A DNA stretch of 64,000 nt, taken from contig NZ_FRCT01000005.1 in the NCBI RefSeq assembly GCF_900143025.1, positions 62,001 to 126,000 on the forward strand, given 5' to 3'. This DNA is from Ruminococcus flavefaciens (lineage in GTDB: Bacteria > Bacillota > Clostridia > Oscillospirales > Ruminococcaceae). The translations under genes and the position numbers were made by a program. Of this stretch, positions 33,306-41,686 are shown piece after piece. The notes under the pieces were generated by a model. That model had not been told where the DNA came from, did not search any database, and saw only the letters and a list, made by a program, of their open reading frames with translations. Positions within the stretch are counted from its first letter, which is position 1, and each line of letters starts with the position of its first letter.

Positions 33306-34603
33306 AAGATCTAAAGCTTGATATACTTAACAGAGCCGATGATGATATCATTGATAGTCTCGTTCCATTTTCGTCAGATGACAAAAAGACAAAAAAGAGG
33401 ATACTTGCAATGAGTGAGAAGAAGTTTGCAGAATTACAGAGAGGTTCAGAATCGGAAAAAGACGAAATAAGTGTCCGCGGCGTTGAGCAGTACCGCCGTC
33501 CCGTATGGTATAAGCCGCTGTGCGCAGCAGCAGCCCTTGTTATAATGGCAGGCGGATTTGGTATGTTCAAATTTATGGGCAGAACAAGTGGAAGGCAGTT
33601 TGCCGAGGGAGATCCCGATAAGGCAGCAGCTACAACAGAGGCTGAGACAACAACAGCAGCAGAGACAACAGAGGCAATAACAGAAAATACAACAGATATA
33701 ACGGGAGATGCGTCAGTAAACCTTAATGGTCATACATTTGAAGAACTGAAGGGTATTGCCGACAGCCTTTTACCTCATTATATCGAAGCGAGAAATCTAT
33801 ATTCTGAAGAATACATTGATATGAGAGGCGAGCAGCTTAAAGTAAATTCATCGTATTTCAAAGTGGATATGATATATTATAAGCTCAATAATCCTAACTT
33901 CAGTTCATACGACGAGCTTAAAAATTATTACGGTCAGTATTTCATTGATCCCGAAAGAAGCTTCTATTGCTTTAACGTAGGAAATGATCTTTCGGTACTG
34001 GAAAATGATGAGAATATTCATGCTATGATCGAATACAACGGCGAATTATACGTACATGAGAATCTTACTGCTACTGTGCCTGATTATGCGGCTGTAGAGC
34101 CTATTGCAGAAAAGCCCAGTCAGGTAAGGGAAAACTCCTTTGAATGGCAGAGAGTAACACCTCATCAGGCTGATGATGATTATCTTTACGGTGACGAAAG
34201 CTATGTATGCATTATGGATATGGAGATCCTGAAAGACGATGACGGAGTATGGAAAATAGCATCGTGTCAGCCGTCTTCTACAGAAAAGGACAGCTATGAC
34301 TTTAATTCGGATTTCCCGATGGGTTCAATAGAAAAAGAGGTCTCAGAAAGAACAAATACCGATTATGATACTGTATATGATACCGTCAAGGCATATTTAA
34401 AGTCTGAGTATAATTATACAGGAAAACTTTCATGGGGCTTCTGTGATGAACTTTACGATGGTGTAGAGATCATTGAGGAAAACTATGTAAACAACAAAAA
34501 CTGGATGATCTGTACTTGCTCTGAAAATCTCAATGGAGGCGGCATTCTTATACTTTTCTTGGACGAAAACGGTACTATTTTCGGAAAAAAGATAACACAT
34601 TAA
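33302..34603 (+). CDS. Membrane-anchored partner of sigma factor 1 (putative anti-sigma)
   Basis: A 433-residue protein. Residues 1-68 are cytoplasmic and include LDILNRADDDIIDSL and the motif VRGVEQYRR next to the membrane. One helix follows at about 71-92 (KPLCAAAALVIMAGGFGMFK). Residues 100-138 are a Thr/Glu/Ala-rich linker, then about 290 residues outside the cell that I do not recognise. Topology, size and coupling to the sigma gene fit a one-pass anti-sigma factor. The cytoplasmic part shares F/L-D-I-L and G-V-E-x-Y-R-R with the partner of sigma 3 (43187). The anti-sigma role is inferred from gene pairing only. Confidence 0.7.
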   Translation: MKDLKLDILNRADDDIIDSLVPFSSDDKKTKKRILAMSEKKFAELQRGSESEKDEISVRGVEQYRRPVWYKPLCAAAALVIMAGGFGMFKFMGRTSGRQFAEGDPDKAAATTEAETTTAAETTEAITENTTDITGDASVNLNGHTFEELKGIADSLLPHYIEARNLYSEEYIDMRGEQLKVNSSYFKVDMIYYKLNNPNFSSYDELKNYYGQYFIDPERSFYCFNVGNDLSVLENDENIHAMIEYNGELYVHENLTATVPDYAAVEPIAEKPSQVRENSFEWQRVTPHQADDDYLYGDESYVCIMDMEILKDDDGVWKIASCQPSSTEKDSYDFNSDFPMGSIEKEVSERTNTDYDTVYDTVKAYLKSEYNYTGKLSWGFCDELYDGVEIIEENYVNNKNWMICTCSENLNGGGILILFLDENGTIFGKKITH

Positions 34604-34610
34604 TTGAATA

Positions 34611-34644
34611 CTCTCCTTCGGTTTAAGCCGAGGGAGAGTTTTTG
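34611..34644 (+). terminator. Terminator after sigma module 1
   Basis: CTCTCCTTCGG / CCGAGGGAGAG followed by TTTTTGATTT. Confidence 0.85.
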
Positions 34645-34861
34645 ATTTATATAATAGTGACTTTTTCGGCTGTCGGCGCGATTATAAATTGTAGAGGAGT
34701 GTTCTGCTTATTTGTTTATAATGCAGCCGAAAATACCCGAATTTATGCCCGCAATGTCCAATTCTGCCGATTTTATACGATTATAATATGTAGGGAGACA
34801 AAGTGTACTTTCGTTTGATATGACATTACCGCATACTCTCTGACAGCTGATAATTTCTCGT
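34645..34861. other. Gene-free gap between convergent genes
   Basis: About 220 bp between the sigma-1 module and the dockerin gene at 34947. Short repeated GCCGA words occur (GCCGAAAATACCCG near 34725), but there is no clear gene or structure. Confidence 0.4.
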
Positions 34862-34914
34862 AAAAACAACTTCCCCCTCAGGCAGTTGGAGAAATAAAAC
34901 TGTCTGAAGGGGAA
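34862..34914 (-). terminator. Terminator of the 569-residue dockerin gene
   Basis: TTCCCCCTCAGGCAGTT / AACTGTCTGAAGGGGAA with a T-run on the minus strand (GTTGTTTTTA). Confidence 0.8.
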
Positions 34915-34946
34915 TGTATCAAGGAATGTGGGATATGATGATGTCT

Positions 34947-36656
34947 TTATTCATTATACAGAAGTGAGATCTGTATTGCGAGGGCGTCGTTCATAGTAAC
35001 GCCGTCGTTATCGCCGTAAACATCGGCATTTATCTGACCCTGCTCTGAAAGCTGGTATTTATTTGGATTAGCAAGCGACTGCATGATAATAACTGTGTCG
35101 GAAAGATCTTTTCCGCCGTCAATATTTGCATCGCCCTTTAATGTTGAAACTTCCTGTGGGATATCAAGTGCTATATCGTTTGGAGTATTCTTTAATGGCT
35201 TGAATTCTGAAGTATCAACTGCCTCACCCTTAGAAGGCTGGCTCAGGATAGTAAATTTTCCTGCTTCTTCTTCAGTGTTGTGATAGTCTGTTGCGCTGTA
35301 CCAGCCGAAGTATGAATCATATTCATACCAGCCCGAGATCTTGATATGAGTACCGATCTTGAGGTCCTTATAGCCGGGATTGTCAGTGCGGAAAGCAAAC
35401 TTGTAACCGCCCTCAACAGTGAAAATATCATCGTATTCAATGCCTATTATCTGAACGTCTTCTAACTCAGGTGCATACTGAATATTAAAATCAGCAGACA
35501 GTCTTTTATCTATAATCTTTCTCTTGCTGAAGTCCTTCTGTATCTCTATCTCAGCATATTTCTCATAGTCATTGCTCTCGGAAACTATTTCATAATCTCC
35601 TGTAAATGCACCGAATGCATCTATGCCCGAGAAATAATGGAAATAGCCCGAAACCTTTATAACATCGCCTCTGCCGAGCTCATAGGTATCATGGTCAGCC
35701 GTGCTAAAGCTCCATCTTGTACCGTCATCGGCAACGATAATAAATGAATCTATTTCCTTTACAGTTACTTCCCTCTCAAACTTGTAAAGTGCATAGTCAT
35801 AAAAATGTATTGGATATTTGCCCTCAGGCTGTGAACCTCCAAGAGAATATCTGTATTCGGCGGCAGTTGTTGTGGTAGTAGTAGCGCAGGTAGTGATGTC
35901 GTTAACATTAGTAGTTGTAGTAACTATTTCTTCCTCTTCGACCCAGTTGCCGTTTTCATCTTCATAACCGCCGTATACGTTATAGCCTACAACGTAATCG
36001 CAGATACCCATATAGCTGTCAACATTGTAGAACATATCGGTATCCTTGTCGTAAGCGAATTCGCCTTCGATACTGATGCAGTTGTTCTTCTTGAACATAT
36101 CTGTGTAATTCTGCAAGCCGCTGCTTACAAAGAACTTCATACCGTTATCGACGATGATAGTATCCTTGTCGGCTTCCATAACATAAGTGCCGAAATGACC
36201 TATCTCAATGTGCGGGAGCTCTGCGAGCTTTTCGTCCAGCTCTTTGTTTTCCTTGGTCTCGCTCTGTACAAGCTTTATATCGGCAGTGCAGTTAAGGTAA
36301 AGATCCTGTGACTCGCTATAAGCGAATTCACCTTTAATGCTTATCTTGTTGCCCTTCTGGAACATACCTGTATATCTTTTCTTCTCGCCGCTGTCAATAT
36401 AGAGTTTCTTGCCGTCATCAAGTGTGAGGACTTCGTATGAAGCGTCAACGACTTCTGCACACTCGTATTCAAGCTGGACTCTCGGGAGTATGATACCGCT
36501 TGAAGGCTGGGGTTCAGCATTTGGTCCAGGAGGATCAATACCGATCGCAACTATGATAGAAGGCTCTTTTACAGCAGCATTTGCGAAAACAGGGGTCTGT
36601 GAACCAATTGCCATTGCGCATGAAAGTATGGCAGCTAAGCTTTTTTTGATGTTCAT
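34947..36656 (-). CDS. Secreted dockerin protein with four OB-like repeat domains
   Basis: A 569-residue exported protein. Signal peptide about 1-28. Four copies of a repeat of about 47 residues lie at 75-121, 165-212, 305-352 and 409-456. Their common pattern is V-x-D-(D/N)-G-x-x-(F/W/L), about 12 residues, then G-(D/N)-x-I-(K/S)-(I/V)-x-G-(E/Y)-F-x-Y. A Thr linker (245-265) splits them into pairs. Residues 508-567 are a dockerin (GDANIDGGKDLSDTVIIMQS, SLANPNKY, ADVYGDNDGVTMNDALAIQ). No catalytic motif is visible. Two copies of the same repeat occur in the membrane protein at 37711, and the divergent promoter region carries identical promoter motifs. Confidence 0.87.
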   Translation of the reverse strand: MNIKKSLAAILSCAMAIGSQTPVFANAAVKEPSIIVAIGIDPPGPNAEPQPSSGIILPRVQLEYECAEVVDASYEVLTLDDGKKLYIDSGEKKRYTGMFQKGNKISIKGEFAYSESQDLYLNCTADIKLVQSETKENKELDEKLAELPHIEIGHFGTYVMEADKDTIIVDNGMKFFVSSGLQNYTDMFKKNNCISIEGEFAYDKDTDMFYNVDSYMGICDYVVGYNVYGGYEDENGNWVEEEEIVTTTTNVNDITTCATTTTTTAAEYRYSLGGSQPEGKYPIHFYDYALYKFEREVTVKEIDSFIIVADDGTRWSFSTADHDTYELGRGDVIKVSGYFHYFSGIDAFGAFTGDYEIVSESNDYEKYAEIEIQKDFSKRKIIDKRLSADFNIQYAPELEDVQIIGIEYDDIFTVEGGYKFAFRTDNPGYKDLKIGTHIKISGWYEYDSYFGWYSATDYHNTEEEAGKFTILSQPSKGEAVDTSEFKPLKNTPNDIALDIPQEVSTLKGDANIDGGKDLSDTVIIMQSLANPNKYQLSEQGQINADVYGDNDGVTMNDALAIQISLLYNE

Positions 36657-36796
36657 TGTAATACCTCCTTGTGGATTTAGTAGTATTTGCAGGCATGACC
36701 TACGGGGCTGTCACACCTGCATTACTGGGGGGATGGGTTATTGAGAGCGTCCTCTCAAATGTGTAATAGAAAAAGCGGTTTTAAAACCTTTACACT

Positions 36797-36828
36797 TATT
36801 AGTCCCGAAAAAATAAAAAAACACTCAC
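36797..36828 (-). promoter_or_regulatory. ECF-like promoter motif for the dockerin gene
   Basis: Minus-strand GTGAGTGTTTTT (36828-36817), 12 bases, GACTAATA (36804-36797). Both parts and the spacing are identical to the plus-strand site at 36926. The leader before the dockerin ATG would be about 135 nt. Confidence 0.75.
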
Positions 36829-36925
36829 CTTTTTTCAAAAAAAATTTTTTTGAAGCCAAAATTTTTTTCAGAACTTGAAATGGTGCCATGTTTTATTAGT
36901 CAAAAATAAAAAATATAATTTTTCA

Positions 36926-36957
36926 GTGAGTGTTTTTGGCTGAAACAGAGACTAATA
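36926..36957 (+). promoter_or_regulatory. ECF-like promoter motif for sigma gene 2
   Basis: GTGAGTG TTTTT (36926-36937), 12 unrelated bases, GACTAATA (36950-36957), 35 bp before ATG 36993. It is the same motif as on the minus strand at 36797-36828, with an unrelated AT-rich 97 bp between. This suggests the sigma factor drives its own operon and the divergent dockerin gene. Confidence 0.75.
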
Positions 36958-36992
36958 TATAAATGGTATAATAATGTATAGGAGGCAGAGGC

Positions 36993-37736
36993 ATGGAACT
37001 ATTACTTGATAGCAAGTCTACACCGTATAACAACAGCTTTGTATCATACGGCGGCAGTGCTGATGTGTATCGTAATATTTTTGCCGCAGTACAGGATATA
37101 TTTTTGCAGACAGGCTGTCTTACTATCTTTGAAAAGCTATTTGAAGCAACATCAGCCGACAGGATAAAGAGCGAAAAGGGCTCTAATAATTACGGCAGAT
37201 TTTTAAACGGCGACAATGACGGAATGACAGAACTTATCCGTGAATACAAGGACGGACTTTCACTTTATATCAACAGTATGGTACGCAATATCTGCGAAGC
37301 CGAGGAGCTTATGGAGGAGGTCTTTGTTGAACTGATAATGAAAAAGCCCAAGTACTCGGGAAAAAGCTCATTCAAGACATGGCTTTACGCTATCGGCAGG
37401 AACATTACATACGATTATCTGAGAAAGCGTTCAAAGAATTATGATCTTCCCATAGACGAGCTTTATGACGTATCCGACGAGGAAAACCTTGAAAAATCAT
37501 ACATACAGCAGGAGCAGAATATAGCTTTATACAGAGCGCTGGGCAATGTAAATACCGATTATGGACAGGCGTTGCATCTTGTGTATATCGAAGGACTGAG
37601 CATAAAGGAAGCGGCTCAGGTAATGAAAAAGACCAAGAAGCAGGTAGAAAACCTTGTCTGTCGCGGTAAAAAGGCTATGAGAGTTCAGCTTGAGAAGGAG
37701 GGCTTTGTGTATGAAGGATTATATTCAGGTAAGTGA
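36993..37736 (+). CDS. ECF-type RNA polymerase sigma factor 2
   Basis: A 247-residue sigma-70 family protein, longer than usual because of an N-terminal extension of about 65 residues. Region 2 spans about 75-150 (MTELIREYKDGLSLYINSM, EELMEEVFVELIM, SSFKTWLYAIGRNITYDYLR). Region 4 spans about 185-240 (LHLVYIEGLSIKEAAQVMKK, then TKKQVENLVCRGKKAM). AGGAGG lies before ATG 36993. It overlaps the membrane-protein gene by 26 bases. The promoter motif shared with the divergent dockerin gene and with the radical SAM operon lies 35 bp upstream, which suggests it is the activator of that set. Confidence 0.9.
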   Translation: MELLLDSKSTPYNNSFVSYGGSADVYRNIFAAVQDIFLQTGCLTIFEKLFEATSADRIKSEKGSNNYGRFLNGDNDGMTELIREYKDGLSLYINSMVRNICEAEELMEEVFVELIMKKPKYSGKSSFKTWLYAIGRNITYDYLRKRSKNYDLPIDELYDVSDEENLEKSYIQQEQNIALYRALGNVNTDYGQALHLVYIEGLSIKEAAQVMKKTKKQVENLVCRGKKAMRVQLEKEGFVYEGLYSGK

Positions 37737-38856
37737 AAGTGTCTTTCGCAAAGCCGAGGAGCGTATGGCGGAGAAGAAACGCCATTCAATGAAAGTAAAG
37801 CGCAATACTTTAGCAGCAACAAGTGCGGCAGCTGTGCTTTTTGTGGTGCTTATGCAGAATGAAAGCATAAGCAACGCTATAAAGTCATTCCCTAAGTTTG
37901 TAAGCAATGTATGGTCGGGAGAGGAGACTACAACTACTCAGCTCACCACACAGACAACAGTTACAACTACTGCTGAGGTGACTACAACAGAGACTACAGA
38001 GGCTTCTACTACAGATACGGAAGCAACTTCGACAACAACAACTACTACGACCACTACAGAGCCTGTTACAACAGAACAGCCTGTTACAGAAACCGTATCG
38101 CCTATAGCTGATCTGCCGAGAGTCTATACGGGAACATGGGCAGATGTAGTTTCTGTTTCTGCCAATGATGATATGCTTGTCCTTGATAATGGACTTCGTA
38201 TAGGTTTGGCATACAGTGAAAAAGATTTAAGAGGAGAATTCAAGGCAGGGGACAGTATAAAATATGAAGGTACATTTGCATATGACAAAAAGAAAAATAT
38301 TTATTACTTCATAAAGGGCTGGCTTGAAATAGACCCATGGAGCCTTGCACCGCCAAAGCTTGAACCCGATAGCGACGCTGAGGAATATACGGAACCCGAT
38401 TATGATGATTATACAGATCCCTATTACGATGATTATACAGAGCCGGAGGATCTTGAAGAGTATAATACTGTCGAAGATGAATACAGATTTGTATATATTG
38501 AGGACGGTGCGCCTGCAATGGATTATTCGGATATACTTGACAGCCCGGATTTCAAGTTTGTTAATCGACAGTTCTATAAGATAAAGGGTAATAATATAAG
38601 AATAAAGGCTGTAGAATATCCTTATATCACTACAGAAGACGGACAAAAGTGGTTCTTTATAGCTAATGCTGACGGTCTCACGGAAGATGAGAAAAGAGAG
38701 CTGAAAGCAGGTGATATCATCAGCTTTATCGGCTATTTTGATTATTTAGATTATGAAGATGTACTGAGTAGCCTTGAAAGCCACATTACAAAGGAAAAAG
38801 CCATTGCAGATAACGTCGTTGAAGCTGATTATAAAGGTCAGAAACTGATACATTAA
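37711..38856 (+). CDS. Membrane partner of sigma factor 2, carrying two OB-like repeats
   Basis: A 381-residue protein. Only 32 residues precede the membrane helix (about 33-49, LAATSAAAVLFVVLM), short for a classical anti-sigma domain. A Thr-rich linker (71-127) leads to two repeat domains at 153-199 (MLVLDNGLRIGLAYS, then FKAGDSIKYEGTFAY) and 303-349 (ITTEDGQKWFF, then KAGDIISFIGYFDY). These follow the same pattern as the four repeats of the dockerin protein at 34947. Between them is a tandem acidic Tyr-rich piece, Y-T-E-P-D-Y-D-D / Y-T-D-P-Y-Y-D-D / Y-T-E-P. ATG 37711 follows AAGGAGGG. An anti-sigma or sensor role is inferred from pairing. Confidence 0.75.
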   Translation: MKDYIQVSESVFRKAEERMAEKKRHSMKVKRNTLAATSAAAVLFVVLMQNESISNAIKSFPKFVSNVWSGEETTTTQLTTQTTVTTTAEVTTTETTEASTTDTEATSTTTTTTTTTEPVTTEQPVTETVSPIADLPRVYTGTWADVVSVSANDDMLVLDNGLRIGLAYSEKDLRGEFKAGDSIKYEGTFAYDKKKNIYYFIKGWLEIDPWSLAPPKLEPDSDAEEYTEPDYDDYTDPYYDDYTEPEDLEEYNTVEDEYRFVYIEDGAPAMDYSDILDSPDFKFVNRQFYKIKGNNIRIKAVEYPYITTEDGQKWFFIANADGLTEDEKRELKAGDIISFIGYFDYLDYEDVLSSLESHITKEKAIADNVVEADYKGQKLIH

Positions 38857-38923
38857 TAATAAATAAGGGCGCACATAAGCCTTATCCCCTTAGCGGGAAA
38901 AAACACAAACCAAACCGAATAGT

Positions 38924-38957
38924 AATAAAGCCGATACACAATGTATCGGCTTTATTA
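38924..38957. terminator. Bidirectional terminator between convergent genes
   Basis: A 15-bp perfect stem, AATAAAGCCGATACA and its complement, with loop CAA, between the sigma-2 module and the minus-strand gene at 39010. Confidence 0.85.
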
Positions 38958-39009
38958 ATCACACTATTCTTATAAATATAGAAGCATAAAGAAAAGAGTA
39001 TTGAAATTT

Positions 39010-39481
39010 CTATGATTTTGACAGCATATAATTATTAAAATCATTTATGGATTTATCAACCTCTTTTTGATATACAATACATTTACCATTAGGAGTTGGG
39101 CTAGAACCTACATATCCAGAATACTTCCAATTAGAATATAATACCTTATACACTTTTTTATTCCGTATTTCTATGTAATAGACTCCATCATCAATGTTAA
39201 TATTATTATCATAAGCATATTGTTTCAAAGCATTGTAAAAATCTGATTTTAAATTGTTGTTATATTCTATTTTCGAATTACTTGAAATAATCATGTCATT
39301 ATTTATTTGCGTTGCATCAATTGCTAATAAAGCCGAACTATATAAATGATTAATTTTTGAAGCTTTAAGATTTTCTTTTGAATTTCGTCCTTCATATGAT
39401 CTAAAATATGAATTATAAATATATACTCCAATAATAATCACCAATATTATAGATAAGATAAAGAAAACTTTTTTTTTTCAC
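39010..39481 (-). CDS. Membrane-anchored protein, frame interrupted at an A10 tract after the start
   Basis: About 155 residues, not recognised. GTG 39481 follows GAGGTGG, but the tract of ten A directly after it puts the rest out of frame. Nine A would give M-K-K-K-V-F-F-I-L-S-I-I-L-V-I-I-I-G, a good signal anchor, in frame with the remainder (VYIYNSYFRSYEGRN to NNYMLSKS). With ten A, only a weak TTG at 39444 opens the long frame, and this lacks a ribosome site. Transcriptional slippage or phase variation could restore it; a sequencing error is also possible. The outer part is Asn/Tyr-rich with lower GC than its neighbours. It lies ten bases beyond the flavodoxin fusion gene. Confidence 0.6.
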
Positions 39482-39490
39482 ATTACCACC

Positions 39491-40657
39491 TCATTCATGC
39501 CAATCATTGCCTATATCATTTGTAATGTAACTGTCGTTTGATTTATCATAACTTATTTTGTTGAGGCTTTCAAGCCATTTTACAAGCTTATCTCTTGAAT
39601 ATGGTATATCATCGCAGTAGATGCTCATGACTTCTTCCACATCTGCACCCTTAGCCATTTTGCGGATATCCTTTGTACTGCTGCCAAAGCCGCTGCTGCC
39701 CTGAGTAGCGATAAGATAAAGCTTCTTTCCGCTGAGATCGTTATTTTCGAGGAATGTGGCAACAGGCATAGGAACAGTTCCCCACCACAGCGGATAGATC
39801 AGTATCACCGAATTATAGCCGCTTACGTCGATAGGCTCTATTTCGGGACGAGCGTCGCTGTGAAGCTCCTTTCCTGCAACAGTTACAGTACTGCCGTAGC
39901 TTGAAGGATACTTTTTGCCCGTTAGAGTTATTGCTTTTGTTTCGCAGTCTGCTGCATTTTTTATCATTTCCGCAAGCAGCTGATCGTTTCCCATGAGCTG
40001 ACCGTCCGCAAGCAGGAGAGAAGCACCCGAGACAGCGTCCACGTCGTCCTCGAAGTCGGTATTTCCCACTCTTGTGAAGTATACCACTAACGGCTTGTCA
40101 CTGAGCTGTACCTTTTCGCCGTCTACGGCACTGCTAAGGCTTATATCCACCAATTTGAAGTGGCGGTTGAGATAGGGGACAAGAGCGAGTCCCACTGCTA
40201 TTGCAGCTATACAGCCCAAAGCTGTGAAAATGCCAGCTTTTTTCTTCTTTTTCGTCCTGATATAGCCGCGCATACCGCCGTGAAATACGGAAAGAGCCAG
40301 AACAGCAGTTGCAAGATATTTGTGCAGGTCACTGCTGCCAAGAGCTCTGAACCACGGAAAAATAAGCCTTGAAACGCCCATACTGCTGACAGCGAGAGTA
40401 ATGCAACCAAGCATCAGCAGCACAGTGGATATATTGAATACTCTGCGTGATACAGGCTTTTTCGAGCCGTTGAACAGAACTGCGTACCATTTGCGCTTTA
40501 TTATTATATGTATCACAAGACAGACGAAAAAGCCTGTTCCAAGGACTTCATGGACTGTATTTCCCGTAAAAACATACAGCATTTGTGCCAAAAGCAGTCC
40601 GTACATAGCTATATCAACGATAATTCCAAGTGTTCTTTTGGCTTTTGCCTTATCCAT
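39491..40657 (-). CDS. Membrane protein fused to flavodoxin (DUF4405-like N-terminus)
   Basis: A 388-residue protein. The N-terminal 180 residues hold four to five membrane helices with His residues in helices (VHEVLGTGFFVCLVIHIII, LHKYLATAVLALSVFHGGM), like DUF4405 or cytochrome b561-type domains that bind haem. The C-terminal half is a flavodoxin: VVYFTRVGNTDFEDDVD, then YNSVILIYPLWWGTVPMPVA and FLENNDLSGKKLYLIATQG. It probably moves electrons between a flavin and a membrane haem or quinone. ATG 40657 follows TAGGAG; TTG 40666 is less likely. The acylphosphatase gene ends 12 bases upstream on the same strand. Confidence 0.82.
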   Translation of the reverse strand: MDKAKAKRTLGIIVDIAMYGLLLAQMLYVFTGNTVHEVLGTGFFVCLVIHIIIKRKWYAVLFNGSKKPVSRRVFNISTVLLMLGCITLAVSSMGVSRLIFPWFRALGSSDLHKYLATAVLALSVFHGGMRGYIRTKKKKKAGIFTALGCIAAIAVGLALVPYLNRHFKLVDISLSSAVDGEKVQLSDKPLVVYFTRVGNTDFEDDVDAVSGASLLLADGQLMGNDQLLAEMIKNAADCETKAITLTGKKYPSSYGSTVTVAGKELHSDARPEIEPIDVSGYNSVILIYPLWWGTVPMPVATFLENNDLSGKKLYLIATQGSSGFGSSTKDIRKMAKGADVEEVMSIYCDDIPYSRDKLVKWLESLNKISYDKSNDSYITNDIGNDWHE

Positions 40658-40669
40658 AGTTATCAACTC

Positions 40670-40939
40670 CTATACGACATCAAAGCTGTAATCCCCGTGC
40701 AAGGGGATATTTTTTTCATCTATGCTTTCGATACTGCCCCATGAATGATTTTCGAGAGCCTCGATAAGCTCTGCAATATCGCGCTCGGTGCCCTCTGCCT
40801 CCATTTCCACAGAGCCGTCGGAGAGGTTTCTCACCCAGCCCGAAATGCCTAATCTGCGGGCTGTATGGCTTGCCTTCCAGCGGAAGCCCACTCCCTGAAC
40901 ATAGCCGTAAAAAATAAGATGCTTTCTGACTTTTTCCAT
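40670..40939 (-). CDS. acyP: Acylphosphatase
   Basis: An 89-residue acylphosphatase that hydrolyses carboxyl-phosphate mixed anhydrides. The signature YGYVQGVGFRWKASHTARRL contains the phosphate-binding loop with the catalytic Arg. GWVRNLSDGSVEMEAEG supplies the catalytic Asn. The length and domain boundaries are standard. It lies directly upstream of the flavodoxin fusion gene. Confidence 0.95.
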   Translation of the reverse strand: MEKVRKHLIFYGYVQGVGFRWKASHTARRLGISGWVRNLSDGSVEMEAEGTERDIAELIEALENHSWGSIESIDEKNIPLHGDYSFDVV

Positions 40940-41033
40940 TTATTGATTCTCCTGATCAGTTGATTTTATACTATTATACAGCATAGCTTTTTCCCAGTCA
41001 AGCACATAAAATGAACAATAAACGCAGTAAAAA

Positions 41034-41067
41034 GCCCTGACCCGAAGCAAAAATCACTTCGGGGCAG
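41034..41067 (-). terminator. Terminator of the metallophosphoesterase gene
   Basis: CCCGAAG / CTTCGGGG stem with a T-run on the minus strand. Confidence 0.7.
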
Positions 41068-41077
41068 TAAATCTATA

Positions 41078-41686
41078 TCAATCAAGGCTTATATGCTCAA
41101 AGTCAACAGAGTCGTCGTTAACTTCGATCATAAGGTATGCGGCTCCTTCCAGACCCGAAACCGAAACAGAAACTACATTCCCCTTTACGAAATTCTGATG
41201 GCAATGACCGACTACTGCAAGATCATATTTCTTTACATATTCGCTTTCGCAGGTCTTGTCGAACACGCCGTCTTTTAGGCTTGAAAGCTGTAAAAAGGGA
41301 TAGGGCTTATTAATATCCGAAAACAGAAAATGAGAAAAATGCAGCTTATGTCCATGAGCTTCTATTTCATGGAAAAGAGGCATCTGCTTTATGAAATCCA
41401 TTTGTTCGGCTGTGATACGATCTCTTATCCCGTCATAATAAGCTCTGAGGTGTTCCACATCAGGATCAACGTCAACTCCGTGTTCGGTGTAAAGCTCACA
41501 ATTACCCTTGAGACATATTATGCCGCTGTTTTTTAACAGTTCGAGACATTCAAATTCTTCGTTTCCGCGCTGAAAAATATCTCCTAAAAACACTGTCAGG
41601 TCTGCGTTCTTTTCTCTTATCTGTGCGAGCACTGTCTTTAAAGCTTTAAGGTTTCCGTGAACATCTGAGAATACTGCGATCTTCAT
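41078..41686 (-). CDS. Metallophosphoesterase (calcineurin-like, YfcE-type)
   Basis: A 202-residue metal-dependent phosphoesterase. The metal-binding motifs appear in order: FSDVHGNLKAL (D-x-H), VFLGDIFQRG (G-D), CLKGNCELY (G-N-C/H), H-F-S-H-F, and VVGHCHQNFV (G-H-x-H). Small bacterial members hydrolyse phosphodiesters or remove phosphate from small molecules; the substrate is not known. GGGAGG precedes ATG 41686. It is a single-gene unit with a terminator. Confidence 0.9.
   Translation of the reverse strand: MKIAVFSDVHGNLKALKTVLAQIREKNADLTVFLGDIFQRGNEEFECLELLKNSGIICLKGNCELYTEHGVDVDPDVEHLRAYYDGIRDRITAEQMDFIKQMPLFHEIEAHGHKLHFSHFLFSDINKPYPFLQLSSLKDGVFDKTCESEYVKKYDLAVVGHCHQNFVKGNVVSVSVSGLEGAAYLMIEVNDDSVDFEHISLD

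Noticed and set aside
36893-36900. Third TATTAGTC word in the divergent promoter region
   Set aside because: The expected GTGAGTGTTTTT partner at 12-bp spacing is missing; only AT-rich sequence is there.
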